DNA from: Deltaproteobacteria bacterium | GTDB taxonomy: Bacteria; Myxococcota_A; Polyangia; Polyangiales; Polyangiaceae | NCBI GenBank assembly: GCA_016218915.1 | Contig: JACRCQ010000005.1 | Coordinates: 1 to 64,000 of the forward strand | Direction of reading: 5' to 3' | DNA: 64,000 nt | Part shown: piece by piece, positions 1 through 7,263 of the stretch | How the letters are laid out: each line of letters opens with the position of its first letter | Position numbering within the stretch: position 1 is the stretch's first letter | Program-made: the position numbers and the translations under genes | Notes under the pieces: generated by a model | Database searches by the model: none | What the model saw: only the letters and a program-made list of their open reading frames with translations | Told to the model about the DNA's origin: nothing

Positions 1-374
1 GAAAACACCGTCCCGACGCACCGCAGCAACACTTCGACCACCACCGGCTCGACGCCTGGACAGTCGCCTTCGAGGCCCTGGTCGAAGGCGATCGCATCAG
101 CAAGGCGATCCCTCGCGGATACGGCAAGCTCAAGGACCAGCTGGCTCGTGCGCTGCAGGGCGCCTTCACGCTCACCAGCGAAGCGGCAGCGCGCACCGGC
201 GATGATCGCGCCTGCCGGGTTCGCTGGGCGCGAGCCGAAGCCAACGAAGCGGCCGCTGTGCTCGAAGCGCTCGCGCAGCTTCGGGCGGCCGACCCGCAAG
301 CCGTAGCCAGCGTCATCGCCAAGCTCTGGAGGCTCAGTGCGATGCTCACGCGGCTGGCGATGCCCAAGCGCTGA
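1..374 (+). CDS. Four-helix-bundle protein, copy 1 (5' end outside the window)
   Basis: The first complete codon is at position 3 and the stop is TGA at 372-374, giving about 123 visible residues of a small helical protein. It matches the complete copy at 23135-23518 with roughly 10 differences over 122 residues, and the DNA match continues past the stop codon. The conserved core includes HFDHHRLDAW, IPRGYGKLKDQLARAL and RWARAEANEAAAVLEAL. These fit the four-helix-bundle family (TIGR02436), related to the proteins encoded in 23S rRNA intervening sequences and to Avd of diversity-generating retroelements. Family members bind nucleic acid or partner proteins, but no general function is known. 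No reverse transcriptase or rRNA is visible beside it. Confidence 0.8.
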   Translation, partial: KHRPDAPQQHFDHHRLDAWTVAFEALVEGDRISKAIPRGYGKLKDQLARALQGAFTLTSEAAARTGDDRACRVRWARAEANEAAAVLEALAQLRAADPQAVASVIAKLWRLSAMLTRLAMPKR

Positions 375-488
375 AGCGGCGGCCCGGGGCTCGCACAGGC
401 CGGTGCCCCAATGGGCGCAACCATGGGCCTGGTCAGCAAGCCCGAATCCCGATGTTCTCGGGTTGCACATCAAAACGCCGACCAAGGC
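375..488 (+). repeat. Structured 3' tail of FHB element copy 1
   Basis: This stretch directly follows the FHB stop codon and matches the tail of copy 2 (23519-23638) almost base for base, ending near CCAAGGC. It holds a perfect CCCGA/TCGGG hairpin (448-462) and an outer CAGGCC/GGCCTG pairing. Conservation of non-coding sequence after the stop argues that the mobile or duplicated unit is larger than the gene and may encode a structured RNA. The hairpin could also be the terminator. From 489 to 633 I see nothing apart from the Shine-Dalgarno of the next gene. Confidence 0.6.
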
Positions 489-633
489 CCACAGCCATGC
501 CAGTGGCTTCGGAAGCCCGGGGACGCGCCAGGGACAATGGAGCGAACCTGCCCCTGAGCCGCTCACCCTTGCCAATCCTCGCCCGCCCAGGCACGATCGA
601 CCGTCGGTCGTCCGTTGCCGATCGGAGAACAGG

Positions 634-1101
634 ATGAAGCGATGGCATGCATCGGTTTGGATCGCGCTGTTCGGGGTCGTGGCGTGCAGCTCCGACGATG
701 GCGGCGGCGGCAGCTCCAGCGATCCCTATGACAAGGCCCGACAGCTGTGCGTGGACAAGACCAACGCCTACCGGGCGCAGACCGGCGTTGCCGCCGTAGC
801 GCGCGCGACCGACAAGGAAGCGTGCACCGACGGTGAGGCCAAGAGCGACTTCGCGTCGGGCAAGCCGCACGGCGCCTTTGGCACCTGCAAGGAATCCGCG
901 CAGAACGAGTGCCCGCACTGGTCCGGCACGCCCGAAGACGTGGTGACCAACTGCCTGGCCATGATGTACGCAGAAGGACCTGGCGAGCCGTATTCCGAGC
1001 ACGGCCACTACATCAACATGACCAGTGCCAAGTACTCGCGGGTCTCGTGCGGGTTCTACGTGGAGAACGGTGCCGTGCAGATGGTCCAGAACTTCTATTG
1101 A
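634..1101 (+). CDS. CAP/SCP-like secreted lipoprotein
   Basis: This encodes 155 residues beginning with a lipoprotein signal peptide: a hydrophobic stretch and the lipobox GVVAC, with Cys18 as the likely lipidated residue, followed by a short acidic, Gly/Ser-rich linker. The C-terminal third carries HGHYINM and later SCGFY, resembling the CAP (cysteine-rich secretory, antigen 5, PR-1) signature of GH-Y-N-M followed by CG. That indicates a small extracytoplasmic CAP-fold domain. The start is ATG 634, preceded by GGAGAACAGG; an upstream in-frame extension lacks a signal peptide and is rejected. The stop TGA overlaps the TTG start of the radical SAM gene, so translational coupling is likely. Molecular function in bacteria is generally unknown for this family. 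Confidence 0.8.
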   Translation: MKRWHASVWIALFGVVACSSDDGGGGSSSDPYDKARQLCVDKTNAYRAQTGVAAVARATDKEACTDGEAKSDFASGKPHGAFGTCKESAQNECPHWSGTPEDVVTNCLAMMYAEGPGEPYSEHGHYINMTSAKYSRVSCGFYVENGAVQMVQNFY

Positions 1102-3110
1102 ATCCCAGAGTCGCCCTCGTCTATCCACCCACGTGCGACCCGACGGCTCCGTATCTGTCGGTGCCGACGCTCACGGCTTGGCTTCGGCGCCACGATGTCG
1201 AGGTCCTGCCGATCGATGCGAACCTCGAGGCCTGGGACCGGTTGCTTCGAGGCTCGGCGATGGCCGCAGCTGCAGAGCGGATCGATCGACGCATCGCCAG
1301 GCTCGATCGCCTTGCTTCGTTGCGACACGCTGACCAGCTCGAGTACGCGTCGCTGTGGCGGGCCCGGGGCGATGCGCTATGGGTGCCAGACGAGATCGAC
1401 GACGCAGTAGCGGTCTTGCGGGATCGCACTGGAAAGCGCTTCGACGCGCTTGCGGACTATGAGCGAGCGGTGTCCACCATCGACTGCGCGACCGCAGTGA
1501 TCAGCGCTGCCTGGGGGCCTCTCCAGGTCGACTTCGTGCGGTACCGAACGCCCTTTGCGCTCCTGACGATGGCAGAGATCGAGCATGATGCACACGACAA
1601 ACGCAATCCGTTCCACAGCTGTTTCGTAGAGCTTTGCGAGAGGATTGCCGCCGCAGGCGTCCATGCGGTCGGCATCTCGATCGTGTTCCCCGGACAGCTC
1701 CAGCCCGCGTGGGCCTTGGCGCGGCTGCTCAAGCAGCGGGTGCCGGGCGTGCACGTGACCGCAGGCGGGCCCGCAATCACCCAGGTGCTCGCCAGGCTCC
1801 CGTCCGATCGGGCTCTGCAAGCGCTCGGCAGCTTCGACTCCGCGGTGCTCTACGAAGGCGAGCACGCCCTGCTGGCCTTGGTGCGGGCGATCGAGCGCGG
1901 CGAGGACCCCTGCGCACAGGGCAGGGTGCTTCGAGGAACGCGCATCGACGATCTCAGCATCCTGCCGGCGCCCGACTTCCGTGGTCTGCCGTTGGAGCGA
2001 TACCTGTCGCCAGAGCTGGTGCTGCCCTACGACCCCACACGGGGCTGCTACTGGGGAAAGTGTGCGTTCTGCCACTACGGCTTGGCAGACGCGGGTACAG
2101 CGCGGTATCGGGAGCGCGACGCCGAGCAGGTGGTCGACCACCTGCGAGACCTGTCGGGCGAGCATGGCTGTGGGATCTTCTACCTGTCCGAGGACACCCT
2201 TGCGCCAGCGATGGCGACGAAGATCGGCCGGGCCGTGTCGCGCGCGCGTCTGAAGATCAAGTGGGCCACGGACATGCGACCGGAGCGTGGGCTGACGCCG
2301 GACGTCTGCGGGCAGATGGCGGAAGGCGGAGCGCTCGCAGTCTCGCTCGGTGTGGAGAGCGGCTCGCCGCGGGTGCTGCGCCTGATCGACAAGGGCATGG
2401 GCGTGGACCATGTGCGTGCCGCGATCCTGAACCTTGCGGGCGCGGGCATCGCGGTCGAGGCCATGGCATTCACCGGGTTTCCCACGGAGAACCGGCCGGA
2501 AGCTCTCGAAACCCTGAAGCTGCTGCGCGAGCTTCGAGACTCGATCGCGCTGTTCATCTGCGGCGACTTCTACCTCACGCACGGTGCGGCGGTGGCGCGG
2601 GAGCCGTCGCGCTACGGCGTGGCCGAGGTGTGGCAGATCCAAGGCGACGAGATCGGCACGAGCCTGTTCTGGAGGCCGCGGGTCGAGGCCAAGACCGACC
2701 GCGACCGGGAAGCGATCGATGCGGCGATCGAGGCGCTTTCGAAGGGCTGGACGCTTCGGAGTTATCCGTGGGCCGGGGCGCTGTCCACAGCCCATTCGCT
2801 GCTGGCATACGCCAGGCGGGGTGCCGGTGCGTTTCGTGGGAAGCGAACGGCTGCGATCGAGGTTGCACCTGCCACGCGAACGGATAGGGCGCAGTTCGAT
2901 GTGGACGCCGTGATCGAGGTGTCGTCTTTGAACGAGGCGCGAATCTGGGAGATGATGACGATCGAGCGCAGGAGGGTGTCGCGGGCGTCGTGGCAGAAGC
3001 TCGCAGCCGAGCTGGAAGCGGTGGCCCCGGCGCCTGGGCGGTGGCAGACGGGGCGGGGGATGGAGCCGGCACGTGTCGGAAGGTTGCGCTTGCGCGCGCG
3101 CAGGCGATGA
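1098..3110 (+). CDS. B12-binding-type radical SAM protein with a CX4CX2C cluster
   Basis: This encodes 670 residues from a TTG start (1098) that overlaps the preceding stop as TTGA. The N-terminus, PRVALVYPP, is the usual opening of cobalamin-binding-like radical SAM proteins, and residues of roughly 5-200 would form that Rossmann-like domain. The radical SAM domain follows at about 305-530. Its cluster motif RGCYWGKCAFC (Cys317, Cys322, Cys325) has CX4CX2C spacing rather than the classical CX3CX2C. Later blocks such as SLGVESGSPRVLRLIDKG and GFPTE are typical of the TIM barrel. The substrate is unknown. The ketoacyl synthase and sulfotransferase genes downstream suggest modification of a lipid-like or small-molecule product. 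I am confident of the superfamily, not of the reaction. Confidence 0.9.
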   Translation: MNPRVALVYPPTCDPTAPYLSVPTLTAWLRRHDVEVLPIDANLEAWDRLLRGSAMAAAAERIDRRIARLDRLASLRHADQLEYASLWRARGDALWVPDEIDDAVAVLRDRTGKRFDALADYERAVSTIDCATAVISAAWGPLQVDFVRYRTPFALLTMAEIEHDAHDKRNPFHSCFVELCERIAAAGVHAVGISIVFPGQLQPAWALARLLKQRVPGVHVTAGGPAITQVLARLPSDRALQALGSFDSAVLYEGEHALLALVRAIERGEDPCAQGRVLRGTRIDDLSILPAPDFRGLPLERYLSPELVLPYDPTRGCYWGKCAFCHYGLADAGTARYRERDAEQVVDHLRDLSGEHGCGIFYLSEDTLAPAMATKIGRAVSRARLKIKWATDMRPERGLTPDVCGQMAEGGALAVSLGVESGSPRVLRLIDKGMGVDHVRAAILNLAGAGIAVEAMAFTGFPTENRPEALETLKLLRELRDSIALFICGDFYLTHGAAVAREPSRYGVAEVWQIQGDEIGTSLFWRPRVEAKTDRDREAIDAAIEALSKGWTLRSYPWAGALSTAHSLLAYARRGAGAFRGKRTAAIEVAPATRTDRAQFDVDAVIEVSSLNEARIWEMMTIERRRVSRASWQKLAAELEAVAPAPGRWQTGRGMEPARVGRLRLRARRR

Positions 3111-3260
3111 GCGGAGCTGTTCGGTGGCAGCGGTGTTTCACCGCGTTGGCGGACGCAAAGCGTGGGAACCGTGCGACGGATTCGCGTTGCGCGGCTGCTG
3201 TTTTCGGTGACAAGATGAATGGGTGTCAGCCTTGTGGCTGGCCCGGCGTGTGCGCTTCGC

Positions 3261-4286
3261 ATGAGCTTTCCTCGCGTTCATCTCTCTCGCCCGTCCGTGG
3301 TGCTCCCTGAGCTCCGGATTGACAATGAGGAAGTGGTCCGTCGGGTCCGCGACAGCTACCGGGGCAAGCCCGAGCAGTGGCCGATCGTGGAGGAGTCGGT
3401 TCGATACGTGTTCGCGCGCTCCAACACGCACGTTCGCTACTTCGAGCCTGATCCGAAGGTGAGGGTAGGGGAGTTCGCGTCGAGGGCGGCGATCGCGTGC
3501 CTGGACGAGAACGAGACGCTCGCCGACGACGTGGATCTGCTGATCTACGGTGGAATCGCGCGCAACTACTTCGAGCCGGCGACAGCCATGGAGGTGGCGG
3601 CTCGCTGCGGGATCCAGGGGTGTCACGCGTTCGACATCACCAGCGCATGCGTGGGGCTGCTCGAGTCGGTGCACGTGGCGTCAGCGTACCTGGCCATGCA
3701 TCCGGAGATCCGCACGGCGCTCGTCTGCTCCGCGGAGCTCACGCATCAGTTCATCAGCTTCGACATCCAGAGCCCGGCGGATCTGCTGCGCAAGGCAGCG
3801 GGCTTGACGATCGGGAATGCGGCCGCGGCCTTCCTCGTGCGCCGCGAGCCGTTTGCCGAAGGGTCGCTGCGTCTGCTCGCCATGCAGAACATGGCGATTC
3901 CGAAGCACTACGACCTGTGCAAGGCGCCGATCGACGGCCCCTTTGACTCGCTTTCGACCGAGCTGATGCGCTTGAACGTGCATGCGCCTCCAGAGCTCGG
4001 CAGGCTGTTCGAGCGGGTAGGGTGGAAGGCAGCGGAGATCGACCACTTCGTGTTCCATCAGCCGGGGGACGCGGTCGTGCTCGAGACTGCGGCGGTGATG
4101 GGTCTGGATCCGCGAAAGGTGGTCCTGACCCATTCCATCTACGGCAACACGGCGACGACGACGGTGCCGCTTGCGCTGAATCATCTCTTGCGGGAGCGCA
4201 GGGTGATCCACGACGACAAGATCGTGTTCAGCAGCGCTGCGGCGGGCTTCACGATGGTGTCCGGCGCCGGGGTCTGGGTCGACTGA
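3261..4286 (+). CDS. 3-oxoacyl-ACP synthase III (FabH/OleA-like thiolase fold)
   Basis: This encodes 341 residues. The catalytic triad of the KAS III family is complete: Cys130 in ITSACVG, His266 in FHQPGD and Asn296 in YGNTATTTVP. Such enzymes perform decarboxylative or non-decarboxylative Claisen condensation of acyl thioesters. The N-terminus (RPSVVLPELRIDNEEV) resembles the start of FabH-like proteins, so I prefer ATG 3261 over an in-frame ATG at 3219. It lies 1 nt before the sulfotransferase gene and 150 nt after the radical SAM gene, so it is probably in the same operon. It need not be housekeeping FabH. A role in a dedicated acyl-chain product is inferred from context only. Confidence 0.88.
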   Translation: MSFPRVHLSRPSVVLPELRIDNEEVVRRVRDSYRGKPEQWPIVEESVRYVFARSNTHVRYFEPDPKVRVGEFASRAAIACLDENETLADDVDLLIYGGIARNYFEPATAMEVAARCGIQGCHAFDITSACVGLLESVHVASAYLAMHPEIRTALVCSAELTHQFISFDIQSPADLLRKAAGLTIGNAAAAFLVRREPFAEGSLRLLAMQNMAIPKHYDLCKAPIDGPFDSLSTELMRLNVHAPPELGRLFERVGWKAAEIDHFVFHQPGDAVVLETAAVMGLDPRKVVLTHSIYGNTATTTVPLALNHLLRERRVIHDDKIVFSSAAAGFTMVSGAGVWVD

Positions 4287-4287
4287 C

Positions 4288-5388
4288 ATGCTGAAGTACC
4301 TGCGTCTCTACCGCCTGATTCTCAGGACATTCGGCTTCCGGGTGCGTCCGATCGGGACATTCGCGCTCCTGAATCTCCACCACGCACTGAGCGGCACCAC
4401 GATGGCGCTCGACAGCGTGCTGTACCGCGGCTGGCGGAAGATGCCGATCGATCGCCCGGTCTTCATCCTCGGCAATCCTCGCAGCGGTACGACCTTCCTG
4501 CACCGCTTCCTGCTGGAGTCCCAGCGGCTGTGCGCCTTCGAGCTGTGGGAGATGCTGCTGCCGGCGATCACGGCGAGAAAGGCGTTTGGCGGGGTGATCG
4601 ACGCGATCAAGCCGTTGTCGCCTGCGCGATACCACAGCGCAGCCGCGCACGAGACCGGGCTTCGCGACGTGGAGACCGACGACGCGATGGCATTCTTCCG
4701 GTTCGTGGATGGGGGCTTCCTCTGGTCGTACTTCCTGGCGTGGGAAGACCAGTGGGGCAGCGAGCTGTCGCAGCGCATGTTCGACGAGAAGCACGAGCCT
4801 GCGCGGGACCGTGAGAGGCTGTTCCGGTTCTTCGAGGCTTGCTGGCGCAGGAACCTGTACTTCAAGGGCAAGAGCCGCATTGCCGTCAAAGCCAGCACCT
4901 TCAGCCTGCGGGTGCCCACGCTGCTGGAGCGCTACCCGGACTGCAAGCTGATCTACATGGTGCGAGATCCGGTGGAGAACATCCCATCGGGCATGAGCAT
5001 GCTGACCGATGTGCTCGAGAAGTCCTACGACATGTTCCATGCGACGCGTCCGGAAGCCCGGAGCCGGTACCTGGAGAATCTCTACCAGGCATCGTGCCAG
5101 ATGTTCCGCGGCTTTCACGACGTCTACAGGTCCGGGGCGATTCCGGAGAAGAATCTGAGGATCGTGACGTACGGGGCAATGATGGGCGATCTCGAAGGAA
5201 CGATGAAGAATCTGCTGGAGTTCCTCGAGATCGATCCGGACCCGTCGTTTCACGATCGTGTGCGCGAGCAGGCGGACAAGCAGCGAAAGCGCAAGAGCCC
5301 GCACGTGTACAGCCTGGAGAAGTTCGGCCTCGACGAAGCGCGAATCCGCAAGGATCTGGCGTTCGTGTACGAGACCTACGGGGTCTGA
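4288..5388 (+). CDS. PAPS-dependent sulfotransferase
   Basis: This encodes 366 residues with the two landmarks of the sulfotransferase family. The 5'-phosphosulfate loop is GNPRSGTTF, starting at residue 62. The 3'-phosphate-binding segment is VRDPVENIPSGMS, with Arg226. The enzyme would transfer a sulfuryl group from PAPS to a hydroxyl or amine acceptor. The start is 1 nt after the KAS III stop, implying co-translation. Length and motif order are normal for bacterial members. The acceptor is unknown; the neighbouring ketoacyl synthase makes a lipid or polyketide-like alcohol a reasonable guess. Confidence 0.9.
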   Translation: MLKYLRLYRLILRTFGFRVRPIGTFALLNLHHALSGTTMALDSVLYRGWRKMPIDRPVFILGNPRSGTTFLHRFLLESQRLCAFELWEMLLPAITARKAFGGVIDAIKPLSPARYHSAAAHETGLRDVETDDAMAFFRFVDGGFLWSYFLAWEDQWGSELSQRMFDEKHEPARDRERLFRFFEACWRRNLYFKGKSRIAVKASTFSLRVPTLLERYPDCKLIYMVRDPVENIPSGMSMLTDVLEKSYDMFHATRPEARSRYLENLYQASCQMFRGFHDVYRSGAIPEKNLRIVTYGAMMGDLEGTMKNLLEFLEIDPDPSFHDRVREQADKQRKRKSPHVYSLEKFGLDEARIRKDLAFVYETYGV

Positions 5389-5471
5389 CAGACACGAGCC
5401 CGCACGGCGTGTTCGTGTGGCACGCGCCGACAACGCTGTAGTACCCTCTCGGCCCTGGGAAAGGGTGATCC

Positions 5472-6221
5472 TTGAGTACCGAGACCACCATCCTCGTGTT
5501 CATCCTCGCAGGCTTCGTCGCCCAGCTGATCGATGGAGTGATGGGCATGGGCTACGGCGTGAGCCTCACCTCGTTCCTGCTGGCGCTCGGCGTTCCTCCG
5601 GCCGCCGCGAGCGCGAGCGTTCACGCCTCCGAGATCTTCACCTCCGGCGTCTCGGGCATCTCGCACCTCACCTTCAAGAACGTCGACTTCAAGCTCCTCA
5701 GGAAGCTGATCATCCCAGGAGTCCTCGGCGGTGTCGTGGGCGCCTACCTGCTGACCGAGCTGCCGGCCGCGCGCATCAAGCCCTACATATCAGCCTACCT
5801 GCTCGTCATGGGCGTGGTGATCGTCGCGCGCGCGCTGCGTAAGAAGGACCTCCCAGACAAGGGCCCACGCTTCGCAATTCCGCTCGCGCTCTTCGGCGGA
5901 TTCCTCGACGCAGTCGGCGGTGGGGGGTGGGGGCCGGTGGTGACCACCAACCTGGTGGCCGGCGGCTCGCCGCCTCGCACCACCATCGGCTCCGTCAATC
6001 TCGCCGAGTTCTTCGTCACCGTGGCGGAGTCGATCACGTTCGTGCTCACCATCGGGCTGACCAACTGGAAGATCATCCTCGGATTGATCATTGGAGGGGT
6101 GATCGCAGCGCCCCTGGGCGCGTTTCTGTGCCGCCACCTGCCGCGCCGACCCTGGTCGATCGCGGTCGGCCTGCTGATCATCGGCTTGAGCATCCGGACG
6201 CTCGTGCTGGCGCTCAAGTGA
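5472..6221 (+). CDS. TauE/SafE-family membrane transporter (sulfite/organosulfonate exporter type)
   Basis: This encodes 249 hydrophobic residues with about 8 predicted membrane spans arranged as two similar halves. FVAQLIDGVMGMGYGV in the first half and FGGFLDAVGGGGWGPV in the second are the signature repeats of the TauE/SafE family. The start is TTG 5472 with AAAGGG a few bases upstream; no ATG gives a full N-terminus. Family members export or import sulfite, sulfoacetate or other anions. Placement 83 nt behind a sulfotransferase gene fits a role in handling sulfur anions or a sulfated product, but that link is inferred. Confidence 0.88.
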   Translation: MSTETTILVFILAGFVAQLIDGVMGMGYGVSLTSFLLALGVPPAAASASVHASEIFTSGVSGISHLTFKNVDFKLLRKLIIPGVLGGVVGAYLLTELPAARIKPYISAYLLVMGVVIVARALRKKDLPDKGPRFAIPLALFGGFLDAVGGGGWGPVVTTNLVAGGSPPRTTIGSVNLAEFFVTVAESITFVLTIGLTNWKIILGLIIGGVIAAPLGAFLCRHLPRRPWSIAVGLLIIGLSIRTLVLALK

Positions 6222-6315
6222 CGAGCCCGGCCTCGATACCGACGTAGCCAGCGGCCGCGGGGAATCCCTATTGCTCAATGCAGTAGAGCGCCGCCGAGAA
6301 GGAGCACGGCGTGTG

Positions 6316-6330
6316 CGAGCATCTTGCTCG
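6316..6330. terminator. Perfect hairpin between convergent genes
   Basis: CGAGCA and TGCTCG pair over 6 bp around a TCT loop, between the TauE stop (6221) and the cyclophilin stop (6373). There is no clear U-tract on either strand, so termination activity is a guess from the convergent position. Confidence 0.35.
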
Positions 6331-6372
6331 GTTCATCACTACCTCAAGCCCGGGATCGACCCTGGGGGCACG

Positions 6373-7116
6373 TCAGGGAATCAGTGAAATCCGTTGTACG
6401 TAATCGAGGTCCGGGAATTCGCTCTCCAGATACCTATTCCCCTCTTGCTGGAGCTTCGTCTGGGAGGGTGTCTCGCCGTAGCCCGAATGGAGCGTATCGA
6501 CCACGCGCATTCCCTCCACGATGCGTCCGATGGGCGAGAAGCCCATGGCATCGAGCCTGGAATTGTCCTGCAGATTGATGAACAGCTGCGTGGTGCGCGT
6601 GCCAGGTCCGGCCTTCGCAAACACCAGCGTTCCTCGCACGTTGGACTCGACCACCGGGTCGTCGGCGATGTTCGCATTGCGCCACGCGGCCGCGACCTGG
6701 GGATCGGCCGGGATCCCGAACTGCACCACGAAGTTGGGCACCACCCGGAAGAAGGCCGCGCGATCGTAGAATCCCATGCGAACGAGGTTGTAGAAGCGGT
6801 CGACGCCGAGGGGCGAATAGGCGCGAACGAGCTCGGCCACGAACACGCCTCGTGTCGCGTGGAACGCCACGCGAAAAGCGTCCGGAGCCCGCATCGTGGC
6901 AAGGGAAGGATCGAGCAATCGCGCGCGGTCGTTCATCACGACCGGCGCAGGCGGGAACGCCGGCTCAGAAGCGAACCCGGGTGGGTCAGCAGGAGGCGCG
7001 CTGGATGTCACGACGACTGCGGGCGGCTCGGACGCAGAGGGTGCGTCGCGACCGCGGCTCGCGCCACAGGAGACCGCGAGCGCAGCCGCAAGCCAGACAA
7101 GGATCGACCTTCGCAT
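6373..7116 (-). CDS. Cyclophilin-type peptidyl-prolyl isomerase lipoprotein
   Basis: This encodes 247 residues. The lipobox AVSC (Cys17) is followed by a Pro/Ala/Ser-rich tether to about residue 60. The cyclophilin domain occupies about 80-235 and shows FFRVVPNFVVQFG (catalytic Arg plus the Q-x-G block), GTLVFAKAGPGTRTTQLFINL-type residues and the closing block GRIVEGMRVVD. It would catalyse cis-trans isomerisation of proline bonds in proteins of the periplasm or outer membrane, and could help fold the many secreted proteins encoded nearby. It is convergent with the TauE gene and divergent from the cysteine-rich gene at 7264. Confidence 0.9.
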   Translation of the reverse strand: MRRSILVWLAAALAVSCGASRGRDAPSASEPPAVVVTSSAPPADPPGFASEPAFPPAPVVMNDRARLLDPSLATMRAPDAFRVAFHATRGVFVAELVRAYSPLGVDRFYNLVRMGFYDRAAFFRVVPNFVVQFGIPADPQVAAAWRNANIADDPVVESNVRGTLVFAKAGPGTRTTQLFINLQDNSRLDAMGFSPIGRIVEGMRVVDTLHSGYGETPSQTKLQQEGNRYLESEFPDLDYVQRISLIP

Positions 7117-7228
7117 CAGTGGGGGGATCCCACCAGAGATCCGCGCACCCGTCTACCCTACCGGATCATCCCCGCTCTCGGCCTCGCGAAGCTCTGCTCC
7201 ACCCCGGCTGCGACCCGCGTGCCCTTCC

Positions 7229-7257
7229 TTGCGCTGCCGGGCGCCTGCCGATACACT
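7229..7257 (+). promoter_or_regulatory. Candidate promoter, near-leaderless
   Basis: TTGCGC (7229-7234) and TACACT (7252-7257) are separated by 17 bp. The -10-like box ends 6 nt before ATG 7264, and there is no Shine-Dalgarno. If real, transcription would start at or beside the start codon. Confidence 0.35.
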
Positions 7258-7263
7258 GATAGA

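Noticed and set aside
1377..2795. 472-codon minus-strand frame opposite the radical SAM gene
   Set aside because: It is antisense to conserved cluster and TIM-barrel motifs, with no recognisable domain.
3107..3310. Small open frame between the radical SAM and KAS III genes
   Set aside because: It overlaps both genes, has no Shine-Dalgarno and no conserved-looking segment.
3261..5388. Complete polyketide or olefin biosynthetic cluster
   Set aside because: There is no acyltransferase, ACP, thioesterase or further condensing enzyme nearby; only a single KAS III and a sulfotransferase are present.
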